Assembly (NCBI GenBank): GCA_018389105.1
Contig: JACATO010002134.1
Coordinates: 346,001 to 410,000, forward strand
From: Nautilus pompilius
Taxonomy: Eukaryota; Mollusca; Cephalopoda; Nautilida; Nautilidae
Length of the DNA: 64,000 bases
Reading direction: 5' to 3'
Shown here: piece after piece, positions 1 to 12,845 of the stretch
How the letters are laid out: each line of letters starts with the position of its first letter
Numbering within the stretch: position 1 is the first letter of the stretch
Translations under genes and position numbers: made by a program
Notes under the pieces: model-generated
The model's database searches: none
Told to the model about the DNA's origin: nothing
Seen by the model: only the letters and a program-made list of their open reading frames with translations

Positions 1-2486
1 CTGAGTTGACGCAAATTCTCTTATTATCCTTTTGTTCTAACAGAGAACGAGCAGGAAACATTTAGGGATTTTAAAAATGCTCAAAAACCTGCCCAGCATT
101 TTGCCACTTACTTTGCTGGCATCTAATTTTTTTTTTTTTTTTGTTTTTTTTAAATCTAAACAATCGCAGCTTCTTATAGCCGTCGCCTTGTATCGAAATG
201 GCGCCGTGAAAACCGATAGTCGATAGCGAGATCTGAACGGCGAACTGCTGTCGGTTTTTTTCTCCACCTCTGGCCGGCTCTTGTCACTTTCTCGCGAATG
301 ACGCAATGACGGGGCGGCCTATCGAATTTGACAGTCATTAGACGTGTCTAATGAATAAATAAGTCAAAAAAGAGGTAATCAGACGAGAGTTATTCAATAA
401 ATCGATCGGCAAATTGTTTCGGTTCGTTTTGCTGTCGGTGCTTTTCTTGACGTGATTACGACGAGTTGGGGGGGAAGGAGAAGGAAGAGGGTTCGTGATT
501 AACATCGGCCGGGTGGGGTTAGGGTGGGACTGCGTTTACCCCGCCCCTGTCCCTGTCTGGCGCTGACTGGTTGACAGGTTTGTTTACCTGTTTTTACAGA
601 CGACTCCACGTGGATAATCGAAGAAAATTCAGGTGGGGGATTTTATTCCGAGCCACCAGGAGTCGTTCTGACACCTAAGCCAGTAGCTTCTGAGAACAGT
701 CATGGAACCGGAATTCATCCGTTCCCTTATCCTTCGTATATGTATACACAATCGTCAATAACAAAACGTAATATATATATAATAAACAAAAGACTTTTTT
801 ATGCATAGTTCCTTACAATATATAGTCCCTGTTTTTGTTTTTTTTTACTAAATATAAGGGCTTGGGTCGAAAATTGTCGGAAAACGAGCAGTGAATTCTG
901 GGAAATGTTAGGAGACAGGTCGTAGTCTGGAATTATTACTTTTTAAAGTAAGTTTTACGAAATATGTACTTTCCGTAGGCAAAGGTGACGCATAACAACA
1001 ACAACAACAACAACAACAAAAAGAATTAAAAGGAAAAAAAAAAAAAAAATTCTTGTTTTAAATCCGTGAGGCGACCGTTTTATACTTAAACGAGCGCTTC
1101 CGGAAATTGAAAACGAGGCCTAACAGTACTCGTCGGTTTGCTTCCCTTAGCAGACGGGCCAAGACGGGTAGAGGCGTCTCCATCTTCATTCGGTCGGAGA
1201 GTTCAAAATATGCCTTTACGTTACGCGCAGGTCGTCAGTTTGGAAACGAATATCTGCAGCGAGAAGTTCCCAGCGGAAGGTCTCGCCGGTATAACCAGGG
1301 GCAGTTTGATGGTCGTCTCGCCTCTAAATGGGGTGGGGTGGGGTGGATCCACAGCGGCTAATGCAAAGCCTATGAAACCGCCGTTGGCCTGTTTCCTGGG
1401 TCGTTTCGCACTATTTCCACTGATGACCTTCGCTGATAGCGTTCCACCGATTTATGATTATGTTACAGAAGAAACGTTTCTCAACGTTATGGGCGTGTGG
1501 ATGGCTTACTTAGCCGGTCTGAAAACGTGTTCTCTGGCAATTTTAATTATTCAACGAAAAAGGAAAGAAAAACGTACCTGACCGTTCCAGCTCCTCAATA
1601 ACATTTAAGAAAAAGTATATGCAGAACTACATTAAATGAAAGTTTTATTATTATGGCTTTGAATATTCTGTTCAGTATAATTCTCGACTGATTCTTGAAA
1701 AACAGTGCTTGACTAGTTCTGGCATTTCACTGTTCTTCTATTTAATACTGGAGATAAACCAAGGTCCTATTTGTTTGATGTTTTGGTTAATTACTTCTAG
1801 AATTCTTTTAGACTCATTAATCTTCAAAATGCTTTGCTCTCTGCGTATAGAGCCTTCAGTAATCCAAAGTATTCGTTTTCCTCAGCCGCCTCTTCTTGGA
1901 CTCTTCCTTTACTGTGAAGCGATCGTATTTCCCATTTTAATAATTCTAGATTATTTTAGTGTTAAATTTCATTTTAATTATGCTGTTCATTTTAGGGCTT
2001 ATCTACGCCCATCAGTTTCCACACTTCTGGTATTAATGGAAAAACCCTTTGTGTTCACGTTCAGACCCGTTGTCGGTACTACGAGACTGGAGACTGAATC
2101 CTGCTGTACTCGGGCCGAGGGGTATCCATATTGAGATGATGTAGCTTCTGAAAAGCTGTTCTCAAAACGAGAGACCTGATGAGCCCACAACGCAAGAAAC
2201 CTTCGTATAACGTTTGGGAGATGACTTTAACATGTAAATCGTTAATATATATATATATACACGAAAAACTCCTGAAGATTTAAATGCCTTTCTTTCGCTA
2301 CATAGAATGTAACAGTTTTTTTTTCCTTTAATCGTACACTTAGATACGTTTCTTTGGATCCCGCCACTGCTGTGAAAGTTACGTATTTTTTCCACCAGGG
2401 GAGAAGCGATACACAGAAGTTAAAAATGGCGGCTATGAGTCTTGACCAATATCTGGATTTCGCTGATTGAAATTTAACATCGCATA
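1..2486. other. Unassigned non-coding stretch
   Basis: I recognise no gene here. The stretch holds homopolymer runs, a (CAA)n tract and short AT microsatellites. A 147-codon open frame at 1138-1581 (+) has no motif I recognise and a composition typical of chance frames. A pyrimidine tract ending in AG near 599 followed by a GTGGGG about 35 bases later could mimic a tiny exon, but nothing supports it. Confidence 0.5.
994..1020. repeat. (CAA)n microsatellite
   Basis: Nine uninterrupted CAA/ACA-phase trinucleotides are read directly, followed shortly by an A-rich run. Confidence 0.95.
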
Positions 2487-3006
2487 TTGAATATGCACGG
2501 ACACTCACTTGTCGATGAGAGTAGTGTAAGAGACGGAGTTTATCGTTTGGAAAGCTTGGAAACTACCTTCGCGACGGCTGCAATAGCTGTCGGTGAAAAC
2601 AACATCCAGGCGGTTGATAGATTGGCACGTGAAGATCGATGCATCACGCGGCGCGGGTTGATGGATCGTCTCGGTATCGGCGATCATGACGCAGAGATGA
2701 ATGTCGATTACCCTGGTTACTGTAAAGTTAAACGAATCTCGCAAGGGCCTCAAAACACCACAGGCCATTGGACGAATCAGATGGGCCTTGTGCTTCCGCA
2801 TCCTGCACACGGCCCAGATTTGGCATCCTCATCTCTTCAGTCCTCCGAAGGACGGTCCCCCCCCCACGAACAGCGCCGTGAGGGATGCTGTCCATCGACG
2901 GCTGCTTAACAAAACCACATCCTCTCACCATAACGATGTGCTGCCTTGGTTCTGCACACTAGTGAAAGCGTGTACAGACCGTGACGGTGACCATCTGGAA
3001 ATGTAA
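2487..3006 (+). pseudogene. Internally deleted mariner transposase
   Basis: The frame from 2487 contains a segment like the helix-turn-helix part of mariner transposases (NNIQAVDRLAREDRCITRR, then GIG and YCKV). It then jumps directly to the C-terminal catalytic part (QMGLVLPHPAHGPDLA). A frameshift at the run of C around 2860 moves the tail to another frame (AVRDAVHRRLL, ending CTDRDGDHLEM, stop at 3004-3006). Mariner transposases are about 345 residues; here the whole middle, with the first two catalytic aspartates, is missing. The position of the third aspartate (family SPDLAPSD) reads PDLASSS, so it is also lost. I did not find convincing terminal inverted repeats. It is a dead fragment, unlike the mariner at 20.9 kb in detail, so probably from another mariner subfamily. 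Confidence 0.75.
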
Positions 3007-5418
3007 CTGTACAGAGAAAGCTTCTCCGGTGTTTCTGCTCAGCTTTTGTTAGTTAGCAGTCACGGAGAAATCCCACAGGAGGGCGTCACTTTAGGACATC
3101 TCTCGTGCTCTTTAGCGAAACAAGTCACCAGTTTGCTTTTAGCCGGACACCCTGCGATCTCACGTTAGTTCTGGAGAAGCACCTGGTGAAACACTACGCC
3201 AGATGTGCTGGGAAGTTTTGGAAACATTCCGAGTTGTCCGCTTTTACTCCGCGAAAAACATTGTCCGGTCATTCATTTGATCATCTTAATAAATATACAA
3301 TGTTAACGTTTGCAGAACGACCAATCACCGCCTGAATCTCTGTCTCCGTCCCCACATTTAAAATTTTGTTTTTTTTTTTTTGCTTTTCCGTACAAAAGCC
3401 AGGCCGTTATTCTGGCATCCCACGGAAGAGAGCACGTCCATGGTCTACATGTACGGGGGAGCGTCGTCTCTGGAAATGGGCCCCCAGAGAGTAAAGTCGG
3501 GTGTCTTTTAAATTAGCTGCTAGCGCCGAGGGCACCTGATTCTCGGTACACTGGCAGAACTGCATCTGGTTAGTCTGTACTCCGCACCGCCGTCGATCAT
3601 TTGCTGGCTGTAAGTGCCTTGCATTGAATAACTCTCCTGCTTAAGGGAGGAAGGAATAACTAAACAGCGTTGTTATGGACTTCCGGTCCCTCTCACTGCA
3701 CGCGCCTTGCACGGTGAAATGCCAAGAATTTCCTGTAGCTGTTGCAATTTTGACATCACTGAAACAGCTTAATACGTTACGGCTTTCGACTGGAGCCATT
3801 GATGACAAGTGGGAAACAAAGGCCGTCGTCAGCTCGCCTGGTATGATATACATATTCACAGGCCTCCTGTACTTTAGATGTCAGTATTCTTCACAGACAA
3901 GTGGAAAATCGGATCTGCTAAAATGTTGTCCCGGTTTCTGACTTGGCGTGTTCACAACCATCTGTCAAGCCGATGAATTCAGAAAGACGGCGTGAAACGG
4001 GTCCTGGCATCTATTGATAGACGTCTAGGTTACGTTGGATGCTTCTCCATCCCAGCTTGAGAAGTGCGGGAATGCACCGCGTTTGCCACCAGCCCCCCGA
4101 AGCCCCGATGAATTCGGACGTTAAACCTGTTGAGCATTTAAGGGAGGCTACTGATGGAAGAAATAAAAGGCAAACGGGGCACGACAAACCCTTTCAGAAA
4201 TAAACCAAAGAAGTGACTGCAAACTTTATGGAAAACCCTGTGACTAGATCACCGTTGATTATCTGATAGATTTCACGCCCGGACACCTGCAGAGGTGCGC
4301 GATGTCCTCCCACCAGACGCAGAAAATAACCGACCCGACATGTACTGCACTTTCACTGTGCGCAGATATTATGGTGTTCACTCTCCGAGGGCAGCCATCT
4401 GTAAGTAATCTGTTAAGTCAATAAGTTTAATTATTTCGAGTCATCCACCACGGTGAGTAAGACATCTCTTGGAAACAAACATAAAGCTCTCATCACTCAA
4501 CACCTCATTAAATTACTTCCAGCTTTTACTGATACTAGAGTCAAAGCGCCTTCCCCACCAGTCAACTATACTAATCCACTCAGTTATGAACACTTGGGCA
4601 TTAATGTTTTTCCGAAGAGTTTTGACACTTGCTCATAAAAACAAACTCCGGGCTGCTTTTCTTGGGCTCTTTGTCGCTGCTGGGCGGGCGGTTCCTAACT
4701 ATCTATGCCCAGTGTGGGGAAACGAAAACCTTCACTCTGACGGCATCTTAACTCTTTTGATACCAGAAATTCTAAAAAAAAACTAGACCGGGGGGATAAG
4801 GGAATGAGCAGATTCCATACTACAGAAATTGTTTCCCGGTTATTAGTTTCCCCGGGCTAGCATCGTGCAATTAAAAGAAGCAGTTTTTAGTTTAATCCGC
4901 TTAAGTCATTGAACAGATAACAATAACCCGTGTCGTTAAAAATATCACATATTCAAACGTGATCCGCTCATCGGAGCGTGAATTCTTTGACCTCAAGACT
5001 TTCACTCGCCCCTTGGCTCCTCTTCATACATTTCAAACAAGAAAAACATCCAATCGGAATCTCCTAAATAAGAGACCTGCCGTCTATAATTCAAGCTTTT
5101 AACCTCTTTTCTGACAGATTCCCTGACCCACGGCCTTCCCGATTAACGCGCTGAAATATATTGGAACAGTTCGAACTCTGGTCCTCGAGAATCCCTCGGA
5201 ACCCACAACAGCACAGGGTGGCGCGCTAGAACCACCGAACTGCTGAGACTGAAGGGCAGGGTTCGGGGAACCACTCTGAGATGGCTTCTTTTCGCTCTTC
5301 AACGCCAGCCAGCCCGCGTGAGTTTCCTCCTGCATCTAAAAATAAAAGAGTTCTCATAGATACTCCTGCTAGATCGATGGAAATCAGTGCACAGCGAGCT
5401 GACCTCAGGTTCCGGTGT

Positions 5419-5423
5419 CTCTG

Positions 5424-5459
<36 letters not shown>
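5419..5459. repeat. (CT)n(CA)n compound microsatellite
   Basis: An uninterrupted CT run passes directly into a CA run. Confidence 0.95.
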
Positions 5460-6686
5460 GAACGCCGCCTAGTGTTCCGGATCCAGATCTACGATAACGG
5501 TCTAGTGTAGCAGGAAGTCAGTAACAAGAAAGGCGCTATTAACACTAATAAATCAGCCTGTTTCCCGACGACTGAAGGAGGGAGACCCGCCAGGACACCT
5601 CTAACCTCACTGTGTTAAACGAGAAAGCAATACCGAGGACTTGAAAATGCATTCCCTAAGCCCTCATATCGCTCTAATCCCACGTGTTCAGCACATTGAC
5701 AACACACGTGCCGAAGTAGTCCTTCCGGGTTGGGCTGTAAGTAAGGTAAAACCATGTGCGGTATCCGGGGGGGGGTTGAAGAACGAATATTCATTATAAA
5801 CGACTTGCGGTGGTGGGATAAACGCGAGGCGGGAGGGAGGAGGTTCGATCGTCTAGGAGTCGTCTCCCTTCGGAAAGGACCGCAGTTCGGACGGGACAAG
5901 ACGAGAAGACACCGACAGCTGGTGAACCGATACCACCTACCGCACTTGGCTGCTGGGGACCGCGAACGAACCCGAACCGCTTCTGTTGACGCAGCAGTAT
6001 CGGATCACGTGTAGTACCACACGCTACGGATCCTCTGACGTAACTCGCGGCGCCGGGGCTTCAAACCTCCCACCTTAACAGGAAAGTCGGGCTCTTTATT
6101 AGCGATGTTCCCCGCCCGAGTGGTTAATCCGAGCATATAAGGTAACAGAAACGTGTCTGCCGTCCCCGATTACACACCCGCATGTCTCTGTAAACAACCT
6201 TTCCCAGAACGAGGTTTTAGGAGCTGCCCGATGACCTTCCCCTTTATCGACTGCGCGATTGGCGCGGACTTCGTAATAAACAAATGTGATGCTCAGCTCG
6301 ACAATGAAGACAAAATACATATGTCCGGCTCCTGGGCAGAGGCCGCGTTGAGGCGAGTATGTGCCGAGTAATAAATTGTGACCCGGCTACATTTATTACG
6401 TGGAACATTAATGGGATTGCAACCGCATTACTGTTAGTTATTTAATGGCGTGTGCCCATACACACGAGCGATTATTGTCGCTTCATGCCCTGACATTTAC
6501 TGTTGGCCGCCGGCATCGGGGGTTTCTCGCCTACCAGCTGGATGATTGTCGCGAGAGTATAGCCAAAGTTTCCTCCATGATTGCTTAACACGCACGGTAC
6601 ACAATTGGGCAGTCACCGCGTTATGTCCGACCGGTGTCGTGAAACGTCGAGAAGGCGGGAATAGTCAACACGCGGCGAATTCGAAC

Positions 6687-6729
<43 letters not shown>

Positions 6730-6762
6730 TAATAATAATAATAATAATATCATTATTATTAT
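6687..6762. repeat. (AAT)n with inverted ATT tail
   Basis: More than 20 AAT/ATA-phase units are followed by a short ATT-phase run after ATC, so the tract is partly self-complementary. AAT tracts often mark SINE tails, but no SINE body is recognisable on its left. Confidence 0.9.
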
Positions 6763-8909
6763 ATGTAATGATAAACTATCTGTCATTAAAAAAGAGGAAA
6801 AGAAAAGTCATGGGCATATTTTCATTAATGGCGACTCTCATGGGGTCAAGTTGCAAGCCAAATACATAGACAGAGAGATAACTACCGTAATTTAGTATCG
6901 CAGTACATAAGAAAATTGGAGAAAATAAGTGAGTCTGCAAAAAATTTAGACGTAAAAATTGAAACCCACCGGTTGCAAGCTGTTGGTTTTTGGAATCTTC
7001 GCCTCGAGGCGTCGTGACAAGTAATAATATGTCCGCTGATACGAACTGTAGAAGAATTGGCTGATATGCCTTCGAAGCAAATTAAGAAATATCTGCTGTC
7101 GCAATCAACCGTCTGTTCTTCAGAATGCTGACTTTCGAGAGTAGAAGTGCCACTTACTGACAGAAATACAGCGTCCATACATCAGGGGAAAAGTTTCAGA
7201 CTTGGCAGGCAAACCTGTTTTAGTATTGATTCACAATGAAACTTTAAAATTGCCTAAGGTCGCTGGCTAGAATGCCACTGCTTATTAATTCGCAGTGGCT
7301 TTTGGCCAGTACAGTTTTCAGAGGATTTTTACAAAACTGATATTTAATGATAATACCGGAGTAAGAGTATTTAAAATTTTTTAAAATATTTTCATTCTGA
7401 GTATGCTAATTATGTGTTGTTTGCACCGTAAGCAACTGTTTCCATATAAATATTTAATTTGTTTGAATTTTAATATGATCGAAAAGAGGTATATCCTAGG
7501 TTTACTTTGATTAAATAAATGTATGTCACTAATATCTGTTCGTAAGAACTATGAAAGAAGTGATTTAATTGCGCGTTTCCTCCCGATATTCATGGAAACC
7601 CACGAGAACAGAAGACTTGCGATACCCACTTGAACTGTTCAGCTGTCCTCGTGAATACACCGGATGTGCGACCAAATAACTAGAAATGGTTTTTCGAAGA
7701 AACATCAAGCAAACAGCAAAAAGACGGGTAAGGGGAAAGATAAAACAAGATAGAAGAAAAACTACTACGCAGGTTTCCGAGAGCTGCAAGAGGGTAAAGA
7801 GGACATCATTGGTTCCCAGACAGTAAGAAATGTACTGCCCGACGGCCGGAAGAAACAACGCATTCAGCAGTGAGAGAAATGGCGCAAAATGGCTACAGTA
7901 TGAAAAGGGACGGTCAACTTGAGGAATAGTATATGTTACATGCATGGAAAATGAAAGTTTTACGTTGCTACTTTTCCCATAAATCATATCACTGAATCCA
8001 TTGGTCAGACACCACAAGGTTACTTTTCATCCTTAAAATGTTTTTCAGGTTTTGGAGGCTCTGGCATGGAGCTTGGTTTTACAGGGGCTACTCAAAGGTA
8101 AAAGAGGGCATCTGATTGGTTGGCGACAAAAACACTAATTAAAAAAAATAATAATAGATTTTTTTTTTGTAACTCTGATTATTCTCCACTTAATTATATT
8201 ACATTTATATTTAACTATTTAACTAACACAGGATTGTAAGCGAATATAAATCGCATTTAGACAAAACGTACACTAATATACTTACTGATATTCCAAAGCG
8301 GTTTGTGTAGCCCGTAGATTCCAGTGCCCAACGGTCTTATCCATCACTGAACGACACGTTGGAGATTAATATTTTCCCATTTATTTATACCTACTCAACT
8401 AAATCTACATCACTATACTGGAAACCCCCCCAAAGTTCTGGGAACGAAGTAAATGGGACCCTTAAATGGACATTTAAAGTTAGCACGACGAACGGAATAA
8501 ATGGTGATTAGATGAGAGACTTCACTTTCCAAAGTGACGGATTTCGTTCTTGTTTTATTTAATGTGCACGAGAGAATAAATTAATTTTGACCAACAGATT
8601 AAATAAGTCATTTTAATGAACAGAACAGCCTTTTAAATTGCCCACGCAAAGTGAAAGTAAAGTAATAGGTGGCTAGTTAAAGTATTAAAAAAACAGTGAT
8701 TATTAGTTGCAGAAATATTTTTTCTTGGAGATTCTGCTTCAAATCTATTAAAAGTGTAGTATGGGAAATACATACGGAAACACAGAGCACACAAAAGATA
8801 TATATATATATAAATAATGAGTAGTTGCAAATGAAGAGATGTATATAATACATGCACAATACATTTTTACAGTAAATATACAAAAGCAAGATGAATATGT
8901 TTACAGTGC

Positions 8910-9560
8910 ATTAGTCTTTGCCATGTAAGCTCTGTGCACCATCTGGAGCATGACACCTTGTTTCCATGCTTCCATACAGGTAATCAATGTGTGGATGTGG
9001 AATTCTGTTCCAAATATAACCTCATTTAGCCTCAATGATGTTCATATTAGGATTCTGTGCAGGCTAAGACGCCTCTGTAAGTGTCCCATTAACTCTTCCA
9101 GATAACTTTCCACCACGGCGGCTGTGTGCTTGGGTGGGGGTCGCTGTCGTGTTGGAAAATGAATTTCCGCCCAGTGAGATGTTTTCCAGAAGGAATAGCG
9201 CGAAAGACGAGAACCTGCCTGTACCCGTCGGCAGTCAGAAGACCTTCGATTTATGCAAATCTCCGACGCCTCGGGCTGATATGTATTCCAACACTGGTAA
9301 TGATCTACCTACACGCTTCACAGTAGATATTATGCATTCACTGTTGTACTGTTTCCCCGTCACACCTTCAAACCGACTGCCGTTGATTATTGCCAGACAA
9401 TTCAAACTTGGACTCATATGTATGGAGCACCTTCTTCCAGGCTTCGTTGCCTCCATGCTTCATTTCAGCCTCTCGGGCAGCCGCGCATCCACTGCGACCC
9501 CTGTGCACTAATGTGTATCCAAACGTTAACCCCCGAACGTGCTCAGAGTCCTGCACACAA
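8910..9560 (-). pseudogene. Tc1-like transposase fossil
   Basis: Read on the minus strand, fragments of a Tc1-family DD34E transposase appear in the right order: GCAAARE and WKKVLHTYESKFELSGNN (family VLWTDESKFEL), ECII.TVK, then VLEYISARGVGDLHK, YRQVLVFRAIPSGKHLTG, FQHDSDPHPS (family FQQDNDPKHT) and PAQNPNMNIIEA (family QSPDLNIIEA). Several frameshifts and stops separate them. The first catalytic aspartate is replaced (TDES to TYES); the second Asp and the Glu remain. The family protein is about 340 residues and excises and reinserts its element at TA sites; this copy cannot. Terminal repeats were not identified, and the N-terminal DNA-binding half is poorly preserved. Confidence 0.8.
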
Positions 9561-11396
9561 CTCCTTGCCGAAATCTTCCGTAATCATTAGTCTTCACATC
9601 TAAAACTCTGATTCCTATACACTTGTCCCGCGATGTTTTCTTCCCAGGGTCCATAGTATTCACTACACCTTCACCACAATGCAACGATATCACTGCCCAT
9701 GCTATTTTTGCAGACGTGGCACTTTCTGATTGATTGCGTGACAACCAGTCGCAGTGTACTATACCAACACGTGACTGTAATTAGGGAGCATTTCATTTTT
9801 ACGCCTGAGATGCACATTCTATACTTGTCAGTTTATCCTCTGTTTCCAAAATTATCTCCAATACTTTATGTTGACAAATTTTTCTATATTATGTTCTTAA
9901 TTTTTACTTTAAACGTTTTGGTAAAGACGTGTGTGTGTTTTCATCGTTTTGCCTCCACCCTAATGTTCAAGTGGACTTTTCCCTTATGCCAGCTTCTGAA
10001 CTTGGCATAGATGTCAGACCGCGTCGCCATTCTTTGCCTCATGGATGCCATGCCCATATTTAGCATGTTTTGTTTTTTTTATCGCCGCAACGTAATATTC
10101 TGGTCTCTTTATGTATGCGCAATACTGTTACATCAACAAGTTCTCATTCCCAGGTTGTGTACTAAGTGCGTTCATGCGACCTGTTTATGCATTCCTGAAC
10201 CTCCGCGTCAACTGTTCTTGATTACTAACATAGCTCATCCTTACCTGACAGGTCATCCGCGGACGTCTGACTGTCACCGGTCACTGCTCCATACCTTTCC
10301 CTTCAGACCCGCCCACCTCCCTTTTTGACGGTACTGCTTTAAATTTCAAACTTAAGTTTGTCATCAGCTCCGTCTACAAAATGATCGCATTTCGTTCTCG
10401 AATTTTAAACTCCATCTTCGAGAATCTCCACTCATTACTGAACATTGCCGGCAGCTGCCGGTACTTTCAAAGACTGGCATTACCATAGCAATGAATAATC
10501 CACAAAAAAAAACAACAACTAAAGAAAGTATTCGGTTTCTTTGCTGCAGTTTATTTTCGACCTTGACCTTTATGAACCCACCAAGTAGAACTTGTCTTCG
10601 CTTTCTTTGCTGCTGGTGTTTCTCTAGGTACGCATCACCTCATTGCTTCCTATTTTTGTCTAGGCAGGCTTGCAGAGGATCCAGTCCCCTCCAACATGGA
10701 ACTATAATCTGCGCCCAACAGCGTGGGATCGATCGATCGCTTGCCCGGCCGCGTGAGAAGAGAAAATCGTTTGAAAAATCACTTCGCGAAGAATACAAAC
10801 AAAAGAATCCTTCAGGCGATTATCACTTCTAACGGTCAAGTGTAGAATTCCGAGATTAGAATTAATATCGAATAAACGTGTACACATTCCACCGTCTCAA
10901 AGTTTGTTGCCGGTAAGTAGCCGTCGCTGTCGTTTTGTTTTTCTGAAGATTTATTCCGAAACAGAACCTCGCACCTGCCGGCCTAGTGATCGTGTCCATC
11001 TTGTACACGACGTTTACCGGATATTTGCTGCCTCGTTAAAGACGTCACCCGTATTACATTCGATGACGCGGTGAGGGGAGCCGCTCGTTTAGAGATGGAC
11101 TTTGCCCTGCCGCCATTTTACTCGCGCTGGCGTATTTGTGGGAAATGGCCGCTGACCACGCGAGTTCTCGCTCTTCTCACACGAGAAACCTGTGAGGTTT
11201 TGAAGTTATTTACCGCGAAATATTTCACATTTTTTTTCTTCTTTCCCCGGCTGGGAGAAGCAAATGACAACAGTTTGGAAACAAAACATGAAACGATGCG
11301 GAAAACATTATTAAAAAAAGTGAAAGTGATAAAAAAAATAATTGAAAAGCAGCTGGTTAGTCACTAAACGTATACATTATTATAATTAGTTGTATC
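9561..11396. other. Unassigned non-coding stretch
   Basis: No gene recognised. Short frames at 9699-10010, 10011-10328 and 10491-10832 (+) lack motifs. A YY1-like CCGCCATTTT occurs at about 11111-11120. The last bases are the left flank of the hAT element that follows. Confidence 0.5.
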
Positions 11397-12845
11397 CAGT
11401 GGCGGGTTTAGGCATAAGCTAAAACAAGCTGCGGCTTAGGGGGCCTCACAATTTCGCAAGGGGGCCTCGAAAATGTGAGAAGACGTGCAAAAATGTGTGA
11501 ACGAGGCCCGAAGAACTGCTACCTTGGTGCGGGAAAACACCATGACGGAAAAAAAAATCGCCATTAACCCTTTCCGCGGCGGTGTTACATTTCAGAAACA
11601 TCTATATTTTTTAGATGTGATTTAATTGTCAGTGCGAGCGGATAGGGGACCGTCCGGCAGAGATGTACAGAAATATTGAGAGCATGAACCTTCTCTATCT
11701 TTATATCGTTGTGCATAACATTAGTATACATTTTGTTGCGGCCGTGAAAACAACAACGTAAGTTTATTTCCATATATTTATTTTACTAATTAACTTAAAT
11801 AATTTAAATTTAGTGTTTAGCTTTCTTTTATAATGCTATTTGAATAATAGCAGGAAAAATCTAAAATATTAACGTTTTATTATAGTTACGTTTATTTATA
11901 TGGTATTCCCAAGATGGATCACTGTCGTAATAGCGTTGCCATATAGGATATTTTACATGAATTTTTGGAGGGTAGGCTTTCCATTCATGATATGTTTTAT
12001 TATACTTTATTTACTTATAAATTTATTTAAAAGGTACACTGAAGGAACTGTTTCCGAGTTTAGCATAGTAATAAATAAACTTGTAAACCTATGGGCTATA
12101 ACCTTATATTTTATACTATAATTTTGTTCAGTTAATTCAACCATCGCATAATTTAAGTTTAATAATAATGTATAATTATGTTTAATTGTCTTATGATGTT
12201 TCATTCATCTAGTGTTCCCTAATGTGGAAGCAATATTACGACTATTCTTATGTCTGATGGTAACAGATTGTTCAGGAGAAAGGTCATTTTCACAGCTAAA
12301 GAGAATAAAAAATGAACTGAGAACAACCGTGTCTCAAGAAAAACTGTCTGCACTTAGCATCATGTGCATATAAAGCGATAAGCTGCGTAGCATACCATCT
12401 GAGGACACAATTCCTGAATTTGTTTTTTGGAAATCAAGAAAGAAAATGTTTTAAGTTGTATCTAATATTATTTTTCTGATTTCGCAAACAAATTCATTAT
12501 TACTTATATTAATAAAAGTGATCCTGATTACTTATTTTGTCAGCATTTTGTATATATATTAATGTATGTTAAAATTATTTTAAAAATTAGATTTAAGTAT
12601 TGTTTCCAGGGTATACTATATTATATTCTATGATAGAGATCAAGCCAACCAAATGACAAATATGTGATCAGTAAATGCATTCATTTGAAAATAATTGGTA
12701 TTTTTCACTTTAAATGCCTTGCTATTATATAATTAAAAGGCATATATGTTTTCAATTTTTGTGAGACCTTCTGGTGTAATTTTTTAACAAGGGGCCTCCA
12801 AGCCTTATATAGCTTAAGGCCTCACCAAGTCTAAATCCGGCACTG
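11397..12845 (+). mobile_element. hAT-superfamily element with TIRs and 8-bp TSD
   Basis: The left end begins CAGTGGCGGGTTTAGGC and the right end, read on the minus strand, begins CAGTGCCGGATTTAGAC, giving imperfect inverted repeats of about 17 bases (14 matches). The flanking 8-mers are gttgtatc on the left and gttgtatt on the right, a 7/8 target-site duplication of the length hAT transposases make. Near both ends lies a similar GGGGCCTC motif. The element is about 1.45 kb, too short for a full hAT gene, and only the C-terminal transposase part can be read inside. The internal sequence is AT-rich. It is a non-autonomous or decayed copy. Confidence 0.85.
12215..12373 (+). pseudogene. hAT transposase C-terminal dimerisation domain remnant
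   Basis: A 52-codon stretch ending at a stop reads FPNVEAILRLFLCLMVTD, then CSGERSFSQLKRIKNELR and TVSQEKLSALSIM. This matches the hAT C-terminal dimerisation region, whose hallmark is A-ER-FS-LK-IK--LRS-M-Q-RL--L. In intact proteins this region mediates multimerisation of the transposase. No upstream RNase-H-like catalytic fold is readable between the left TIR and this point, so the copy is inactive. The sense agrees with the enclosing element. The relatives I recognise are the ZMYM-type hAT transposases. Confidence 0.8.

Larger units (their letters stand above)
3007..8909. other. Unassigned non-coding stretch
   Basis: No gene recognised. Short open frames occur (for example 4469-4786 +, 6153-6371 +, 7565-8017 -), none with a family motif I can defend. 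It contains a CT/CA microsatellite at 5419-5459, an AAT tract at 6687-6762, a CpG-richer segment around 5750-6100, and an AT-homeodomain-site-rich segment at 6370-6500 that could be a conserved element. The right end (about 8820-8890) shares a short repeat with 39680-39760. Confidence 0.5.

Noticed and set aside
1138-1581. 147-codon plus frame
   Set aside because: No recognisable motif, Gly/Val repeats from a GGGGT run, overlaps another frame.
7565-8017. 150-codon minus frame with hydrophobic segments, and a plus-strand TVRNVLPDG resembling Tc1
   Set aside because: Neither is supported by a second motif in the right order.
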